This document shows, one piece after another, positions 4,291-8,620 of a stretch of 8,620 nt of DNA (its first letter is position 1; each line of letters begins with the position of its first letter). The DNA comes from Mariprofundales bacterium (GTDB taxonomy: Bacteria > Pseudomonadota > Zetaproteobacteria > Mariprofundales > S012-25). The translations under genes and the position numbers were made by a program. Where the stretch lies: assembly GCA_015487905.1 (NCBI GenBank), contig WFOX01000052.1:1-8620 (forward strand), read 5' to 3'. Below the pieces are notes generated by a model. The model saw only the letters and a list, made by a program, of their open reading frames with translations, had not been told where the DNA came from and ran no database searches.

Positions 4291-5661
4291 ATGAGTTTGC
4301 GGGCGCAAACCGATCAACGCCTTCAACTTGCGATCACGCAGGAACTGCGGCAAAGCCTTCAGATTCTTGCGATGAACGCATTGGAGCTTTCCGCGTTCTT
4401 GGAAACCGTGCTGGCCGAAAATCCCTTGCTGGAGCTGGAAGAAGAACCGCAAGAAGAGGCCTCATTGGAATCCGCGGAGGCGGAGCAAGCGGCCCTTGAA
4501 AGCGGCGATGAGCGCTGGGACTGGGTGCGTTCTTCGTTTGCTGAGGAGGAGGGCAATCGCGAGGCGCTCTGGCGCGATGAGCCGACTTTGCTTGCACGCT
4601 TGCATGAGCAGATTGACCGCCAACCGATGGACGAACGCGCGCGCGCGATCGCGCATGCGATCGTGGATTCGCTGGACGAAGACGGCTATTTCCGCGCGGA
4701 TCCGCGCGAGGTTGGTGAGGCGGTTGCGGCCTCGCCCGAGGAAGTGGAGCGCGTGTTGGAAGAGGTGGTGCATCATCTGGAGCCGGCGGGAGTGGGCGCG
4801 CGGGATTTGACCGAATGCCTCTTGTTGCAGCTTGATGGCCGCAACCCAATGGATGCGTTGTGCCGCCGCATCTTGATGCATTGTCCTGAGGCGCTCGCCG
4901 AAAGCGATGCGGTGCTGGCGGAAGCGGCGCATTGCTCCGCGCAAGAGGCGGCACAGGCGCGCGCGCGGCTTAGGCGCTTGGATCCTTGGCCTGGGCATGG
5001 GCTTCGCGGCACACCGGGGCTGTATGTCCGGCCGGAGCTCATCTTCCGCCGCACGAATACGGGTGAGATTGAGGTGGAGCTTGCCGATGCCGAGTGGCAG
5101 CGGTTGCGCATGAACGAGCGCTGGGCGCGGGCGCGCTGGGAAGGGGAGGACGCGGCCTTTGTGCGGCGTGCGCGCCAGGAGGCGAAGTTTTTGCTCAAGG
5201 CGCTTGCGCAGCGCGCGCAAACGATGCTGGCGGTGGGGCGTTGTCTCGCGCGGCGTCAACGGCTGTTTTTGGAGATCGGCGTGCTGGGGCTGCGACCGCT
5301 GACCCTGCAAGAGGTGGCCGAAGAGCTCGGCATCCACGAATCCACGGTTTCGCGTGTGACGAGCGGCAAATATGCGCTCACCCCCGTCGGCGTGGTGGAG
5401 CTGAAGCGGTTTTTCTCGGGTGGGCTGCCGACGCGTGGCGGCGGGGCTGTGTCCGTGCACCGTGTGAAGCAACGCATTCGCATGCTCATTGAATCCGAAC
5501 CACCCGGACGACCGATTTCGGATCAGGCCATCGCGGAGCGGCTGCAAATGGAGGGGATTCAGATCGCCCGCCGCACCGTGGCCAAGTATCGCGAGCAAAT
5601 GGGGATTCCATCCACGAGCGTGCGCAGGCGGCGTGCGCGCGAACATGCAAGCAGGAGGTGA
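4291..5661 (+). CDS. rpoN: RNA polymerase sigma-54 factor RpoN
   Basis: A 456-residue sigma-54 factor. It directs core RNA polymerase to -24/-12 promoters that need an AAA+ activator. Region I lies at about residues 8-48 (ITQELRQSLQILAMNALEL to NPLLELE). The usual MTPQLQQ is here ITQELRQ, with fewer glutamines. An acidic region II follows at about 48-75. The core-binding domain includes SLDEDGYF near 127, LEPAGVGARDLTECL near 163 and LDPWPG near 230. The helix-turn-helix (LQEVAEELGIHESTVSRV) is at about 339-356, then LKRFFSGG near 371. The RpoN box ARRTVAKYRE is intact at 426-435, followed by IPST. The protein is slightly shorter than usual, mainly at the N-terminus and region II. GGGGAAGGG at 4273-4281 is 9 nt before the ATG. 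The neighbours hpf and ptsN match the classic rpoN cluster. Confidence 0.97.
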   Translation: MSLRAQTDQRLQLAITQELRQSLQILAMNALELSAFLETVLAENPLLELEEEPQEEASLESAEAEQAALESGDERWDWVRSSFAEEEGNREALWRDEPTLLARLHEQIDRQPMDERARAIAHAIVDSLDEDGYFRADPREVGEAVAASPEEVERVLEEVVHHLEPAGVGARDLTECLLLQLDGRNPMDALCRRILMHCPEALAESDAVLAEAAHCSAQEAAQARARLRRLDPWPGHGLRGTPGLYVRPELIFRRTNTGEIEVELADAEWQRLRMNERWARARWEGEDAAFVRRARQEAKFLLKALAQRAQTMLAVGRCLARRQRLFLEIGVLGLRPLTLQEVAEELGIHESTVSRVTSGKYALTPVGVVELKRFFSGGLPTRGGGAVSVHRVKQRIRMLIESEPPGRPISDQAIAERLQMEGIQIARRTVAKYREQMGIPSTSVRRRRAREHASRR

Positions 5662-5663
5662 GA

Positions 5664-5999
5664 ATGCGGCTTACGATCACGGGACATCATGTGGAGCTTA
5701 CGGATGCGCTCAAGGCGCATGTGGAGGAGAAGCTTTCGCACCTGAAAGCGGCCGTGGATCAGGTCTTGGATGTCCATGTCGTGCTTTCGGTGGAAAAGCG
5801 GCAGCACATCTGCGAGGTGACCGTGCACGCCAAAGGCGAAACGCTCCACGCCAAGGCCGTGGAAGAAAACCTTTATGCGGCGATTGATGTCGTCGTGGAC
5901 AAGCTCAATCGCCAGCTCAAAAAGTATCAAGCCAAGCTCAAGCGGCATCTGCAAAACCACGCCGCGCAAGAGGCGCGGCGCGTCAAGGAGGGCCGCTAG
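5664..5999 (+). CDS. hpf: Ribosome hibernation promoting factor, short form
   Basis: A 111-residue S30AE-domain protein that binds the 30S decoding region in slow growth and favours inactive 70S/100S ribosomes. The frame opens with MRLTITGHHVELTDALKAHV, typical of Hpf, and continues through EKRQHICEVTVHAKGETLHA (about 44-63) and DLY-type helix ENLYAAIDVVVDKLNRQLKKY (about 68-88). It ends in a basic tail with no extra C-terminal domain, so it is the short form found in gammaproteobacteria rather than long HPF. The start is ATG at 5664: AGGAGG at 5653-5658 is 5 nt upstream, whereas the GTG at 5658 overlaps that site. The rpoN stop is at 5659-5661, so the genes are nearly contiguous and probably cotranscribed. 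Its place after rpoN is the conserved one. Confidence 0.95.
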   Translation: MRLTITGHHVELTDALKAHVEEKLSHLKAAVDQVLDVHVVLSVEKRQHICEVTVHAKGETLHAKAVEENLYAAIDVVVDKLNRQLKKYQAKLKRHLQNHAAQEARRVKEGR

Positions 6000-6016
6000 C
6001 GGCGCGGGAGGCGTCC

Positions 6017-6466
6017 ATGTTGTTGGAGCCCGAGCATGTCATTTTGGATTCCAAGGCGCGTTCCAAGCGCGCCGTGATCACGGAGCTTGCGGAAACGCTC
6101 GGCTCGCTGGATCCGGATCAAGTGCTGGAAGTCGTCATGGCTCGCGAGCGCTTGGGCAGCACCGGCATGGGGCATGGGGTCGCGATCCCGCACGGCAAGA
6201 TCGCGAACCTCACGCATCCGATGCTCGCGCTTGCGCGCCATGCGCAGGGGATTGACTTTGACGCCGTGGACGATCAGCCCGTGCACATCGTGGCCATGCT
6301 GCTCGTGCCGGAAGGCGAAGACGAAGCGGGGCTTGCGCTGCTGGCGCGGCTTGCGCGCATGCTCAAGCGCGAGGAAGTGCGCGAGGCGATCATGCAAGCG
6401 CGCACGGCCGAGGAAATCGCCGCCATGTTCGCCCCCTTGGAGGATCGCGAAGCGCTCGTGGCCTAG
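6017..6466 (+). CDS. ptsN: Nitrogen-PTS enzyme IIA (EIIA-Ntr)
   Basis: A 149-residue EIIA-Ntr, the terminal phosphoryl acceptor of the PtsP-NPr chain; in other bacteria it adjusts potassium transport, nitrogen and phosphate responses by binding partners rather than by moving sugar. The EIIA fold of the fructose/mannitol family is clear: RERLGSTGMGHGVAIPHGK at about 43-61, with His59 as the phosphorylated residue, then HIVAMLLVPEG near 98-108 and LARLARMLKREEVREAI near 118-134. The length is normal. ATG at 6017 has GGGAGG at 6006-6011, 5 nt upstream, and starts 17 nt after the hpf stop. RapZ and NPr genes usually follow in this cluster; here the next gene is convergent dxs, and the two stop codons overlap on CTAG. 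No terminator is seen after the gene. Confidence 0.95.
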   Translation: MLLEPEHVILDSKARSKRAVITELAETLGSLDPDQVLEVVMARERLGSTGMGHGVAIPHGKIANLTHPMLALARHAQGIDFDAVDDQPVHIVAMLLVPEGEDEAGLALLARLARMLKREEVREAIMQARTAEEIAAMFAPLEDREALVA

Positions 6467-8343
6467 GCTGCGGCCTCTTGAAGCCTTTTCGCGATGGCCT
6501 CAGCAGAAAGCCCGAGTGCCGCGCGCACATCCTCGGGCGCGCCGTGCGGCGGGAAGCGATCGGGCACGCCCACGGAGACGAACCTTCCGCGCCAGCCGCG
6601 CGCGACAAGCGCCGCCGTGATCGCCTCGCCCGCACCGCCTGCCGCAACCCCTTCCTCCACAACGACAACGGGCCGCGATGCGCCGGCAAGCTCGGCAAGC
6701 AGCGCCACATCCAAGGGTTTCACAAAGCGCAAATCCACGAGGGCGAAATCGCATCCGACTGCTTCCAGCGCTTCTTGGGCGCGCGCCAAGGTGTGCCCTA
6801 CAGCCACAAGCACCCCTTCCTCGCCTTTGCGCACGAGCCTCGCCTTGCCAAGCTGCATCGGCTCTGCTTCCGCCTCATCGGGCATGGGCGGATCCGCCTC
6901 GTCGCGCGGGTAGCGGATCGCGCACGGTGCATCCTGCCCAAGCGCAAAGGCGAGCATTGCGACAAGCTCCGCGGCGCTGGAAGGCGCCATGACCACCATG
7001 TTCGGCACGCAGCGCAGATAGGCGAGATCCAAGATGCCGGCATGGGTGGCGCCGTCGGCACCGACGATGCCCGCGCGGTCCAGACAGAAGACGACGGGAA
7101 GCCTTTGCAGCGCGACATCGTGGATGATCTGGTCATAGGCGCGTTGCAGAAAGGTGGAATAGATCGCGCACACAGGCCGCATGCCGGCTGCGGCGAGCCC
7201 CGCCGCGAAGGTGACCGCATGCTGCTCGGCGATGCCGACATCAAAGAAACGCTCAGGAAAGCGCTTCGCGAAGCGCGAAAGCCCCGTGCCCGCGGACATC
7301 GCCGCCGTGATCGCCACGATACGGGGATCGTGCTCGGCAAGTTCCACGAGCGCATCGCCGAAGATGTTCGTCCATGTGGGGCGCGCGCCCTTCTTGGCAA
7401 GCGGCTTGCCCGTGGTGGGATCAAACGGGCCGATGCCGTGCCAAACCTCGGGTGAGTCCTCGGCCGGCGCAAAACCCTTGCCCTTGCGCGTAAGCACATG
7501 CAACAGCACCGGCCCCGGAAGCCGGCGGCAGTTCTCCAGGGTCGGAATGAGCGCATCCAGATCGTGGCCGTCAATCGGGCCGATGTAGCGAAAGCCAAGC
7601 TCTTCAAAAAGCCCGCCTGGGGTGAGCACGCCCTTGGCATGCGCCTCCAGCTTGTGCGCGGCCTCCAGCGCCCCGGGGATGCGCGCAAGGATTTCCTTCG
7701 CCTTTTCGCGCATGCGCGCGTAAGGCCCGCCTGTGATGATGCGCGCAAGATAGTTGGCGATCGCGCCGACATTCGGCGAGATGGACATTTCGTTGTCGTT
7801 GAGCACCACAAGCAGCTTTTTTTGCAGGTGCCCTGCGTGGTTGAGCGCTTCCAGCGCCATGCCGCCGCCGAGAGCGCCATCGCCGATCACGGCGACGACC
7901 TGATGCGTCCCACCCATCAGATCGCGCGCGCAGGCAAAGCCAAGAGCGGCTGAGATGGAGGTGCAGGCATGCCCCGCGCCGAAGACATCGTGCGGGGATT
8001 CGTCGCGCTTCGTGAAGCCCGAAAGCCCGCCCGTTTGCCGGATCGTGTAGATGCCTTCCTTGCGGCCCGTGAGGATCTTGTGCACATAGCTTTGATGACC
8101 CACATCCCAAATGATCGGCTCGCGCGGCGAGTCAAACACATAATGCAACGCGATCGTTAGCTCCACCACACCGAGATTGGCGCCCAAGTGCCCGCCGATC
8201 GGCGCAAGCGCCTCCAAAAGAAACGCGCGGATTTCCTCAGCGAGCTGCTTGAGCTCGGCGCGCGCAAGCCGCTTGAGATCGGCGGGGCCGTCTATGCGCG
8301 CAAGCAAGGGATAGCGCTTGGGGTCTATCGCGTGCGCTTCCAT
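6463..8343 (-). CDS. dxs: 1-deoxy-D-xylulose-5-phosphate synthase
   Basis: A 626-residue thiamine-diphosphate enzyme that condenses pyruvate and glyceraldehyde 3-phosphate, the first step of the MEP route to isoprenoids. Visible marks are GGHLGANLGVVELT with His52, DVGHQSYVHKILTGRK near 80-95, the ThDP/magnesium motif GDGALGGGMALEALNHA (154-170) ending in NDNEMSISPNVG (182-193), and IGPIDGHD near 254-261. The second half has DVGIAEQHAV with catalytic Glu373, YSTFLQRAYDQ near 395-405 and DRAGIVGADGATHAG at 422-436. All expected residues look present and the length is normal. I start at ATG 8343, with GGAG at 8349-8352, 5 nt upstream; a longer frame to 8418 would run deep into ispA. The gene overlaps the end of ispA by 19 nt, so they form an operon. 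Confidence 0.97.
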   Translation of the reverse strand: MEAHAIDPKRYPLLARIDGPADLKRLARAELKQLAEEIRAFLLEALAPIGGHLGANLGVVELTIALHYVFDSPREPIIWDVGHQSYVHKILTGRKEGIYTIRQTGGLSGFTKRDESPHDVFGAGHACTSISAALGFACARDLMGGTHQVVAVIGDGALGGGMALEALNHAGHLQKKLLVVLNDNEMSISPNVGAIANYLARIITGGPYARMREKAKEILARIPGALEAAHKLEAHAKGVLTPGGLFEELGFRYIGPIDGHDLDALIPTLENCRRLPGPVLLHVLTRKGKGFAPAEDSPEVWHGIGPFDPTTGKPLAKKGARPTWTNIFGDALVELAEHDPRIVAITAAMSAGTGLSRFAKRFPERFFDVGIAEQHAVTFAAGLAAAGMRPVCAIYSTFLQRAYDQIIHDVALQRLPVVFCLDRAGIVGADGATHAGILDLAYLRCVPNMVVMAPSSAAELVAMLAFALGQDAPCAIRYPRDEADPPMPDEAEAEPMQLGKARLVRKGEEGVLVAVGHTLARAQEALEAVGCDFALVDLRFVKPLDVALLAELAGASRPVVVVEEGVAAGGAGEAITAALVARGWRGRFVSVGVPDRFPPHGAPEDVRAALGLSAEAIAKRLQEAAA

Positions 8344-8620
8344 GCGAACTCCGCAAGCTGCACAAGCTCGTCGGGATGGGGTAGGTCCCTTGCGCTTTCC
8401 TTGGCGCGTGCAAGCCATGCTTCCCCTTCCTCGCGCGCCTGGGCCAGCCCGAGCACGGCCACAAAGGTCGCCTTGCCTTGGGCGGCGTCTTTGCCGGCGG
8501 TTTTGCCGAGCGCCTCCGTGGGTTGGGTGGCATCCAGCACATCGTCGGCGATCTGAAAAAGGATTCCCAAGGCCTCGCCGTAGTGCACGAGTGCCTTGGC
8601 GTGCTCTTCCGTCGCTTCGG
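8325..8620 (-). CDS. ispA: Polyprenyl (farnesyl) diphosphate synthase, C-terminal part
   Basis: Only the last 97 or so residues are in the window; the frame is open to the window edge, so the start lies outside. The motif YGEALGILFQIADDVLD contains the second aspartate-rich DDxxD site that binds diphosphate through magnesium in short-chain prenyl synthases. It is followed by LGKTAGKDAAQGKATFVAVLG, the typical flexible lid region of bacterial FPP/GGPP synthases. The stop TAG (8325-8327) lies within dxs, giving a 19-nt overlap. The order prenyl synthase then dxs is common in proteobacteria (xseB-ispA-dxs), which supports farnesyl diphosphate synthase; a geranylgeranyl synthase cannot be excluded because the chain-length region near the first DDxxD is missing. 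Confidence 0.9.
   Translation of the reverse strand, partial: EATEEHAKALVHYGEALGILFQIADDVLDATQPTEALGKTAGKDAAQGKATFVAVLGLAQAREEGEAWLARAKESARDLPHPDELVQLAEFAWKRTR

Noticed and set aside
4462..5646. 394-codon minus-strand frame opposite rpoN.
   Set aside because: It is rich in Arg and His with no recognisable domain, and rpoN is unmistakable on the plus strand.
6478..7455. 325-codon plus-strand frame opposite dxs.
   Set aside because: It is a GC-driven shadow of dxs, with no motifs and no start signals.

Overview
The window is a gene-dense chromosomal segment with high GC content. It reads as a Proteobacterium, most likely Gammaproteobacteria or a close deep branch. The reasons are a YbeL-type zinc-ribbon protein, a BamC-like lipoprotein, an IbaG-type BolA protein beside a CGFS glutaredoxin, the rpoN-hpf-ptsN order, and the non-mevalonate isoprenoid genes ispA-dxs. 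I cannot name a genus. I see no insertion sequence, phage gene, CRISPR array or toxin-antitoxin pair, and no clear sign of a new defence or biosynthetic system. Most of the window is housekeeping.

Layout. (1) 1-312, plus: the 3' end of a zinc-ribbon (DUF1451/YbeL-like) gene. (2) 313-573: non-coding, with a strong intrinsic terminator at 531-562 that closes the minus-strand operon, and a possible promoter at 338-366 reading toward it. (3) 574-2730, minus: two tandem genes for secreted, related TolB/PD40-type beta-propeller proteins. Their starts are set by good ribosome binding sites, including a TTG start. (4) 2731-2868: the divergent control region, with four copies of a 7-bp half-site. (5) 2869-3552, plus: a short BamC-like lipoprotein gene. 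(6) 3563-3638, plus: a CAU-anticodon tRNA squeezed between protein genes. (7) 3666-4239, plus: ibaG and grxD, overlapping by 23 nt. (8) 4291-6466, plus: rpoN, hpf and ptsN, behind a good candidate sigma-70 promoter. (9) 6463-8620, minus: dxs preceded by the 3' end of ispA. It meets ptsN tail to tail on a shared CTAG.

How the genes work together. IbaG and the monothiol glutaredoxin are expected to pair in iron-sulfur cluster handling. RpoN, Hpf and EIIA-Ntr form the conserved nitrogen/phosphotransferase-linked stress cluster. IspA and Dxs act at different steps of the MEP isoprenoid route. The BamC-like lipoprotein and the two propellers are predicted cell-envelope proteins; the role of the propellers is unknown. 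The most useful leads are the propeller pair with its repeated half-sites, the tRNA of ambiguous isotype inside a run of protein genes, and the structured non-coding stretch at 313-530.
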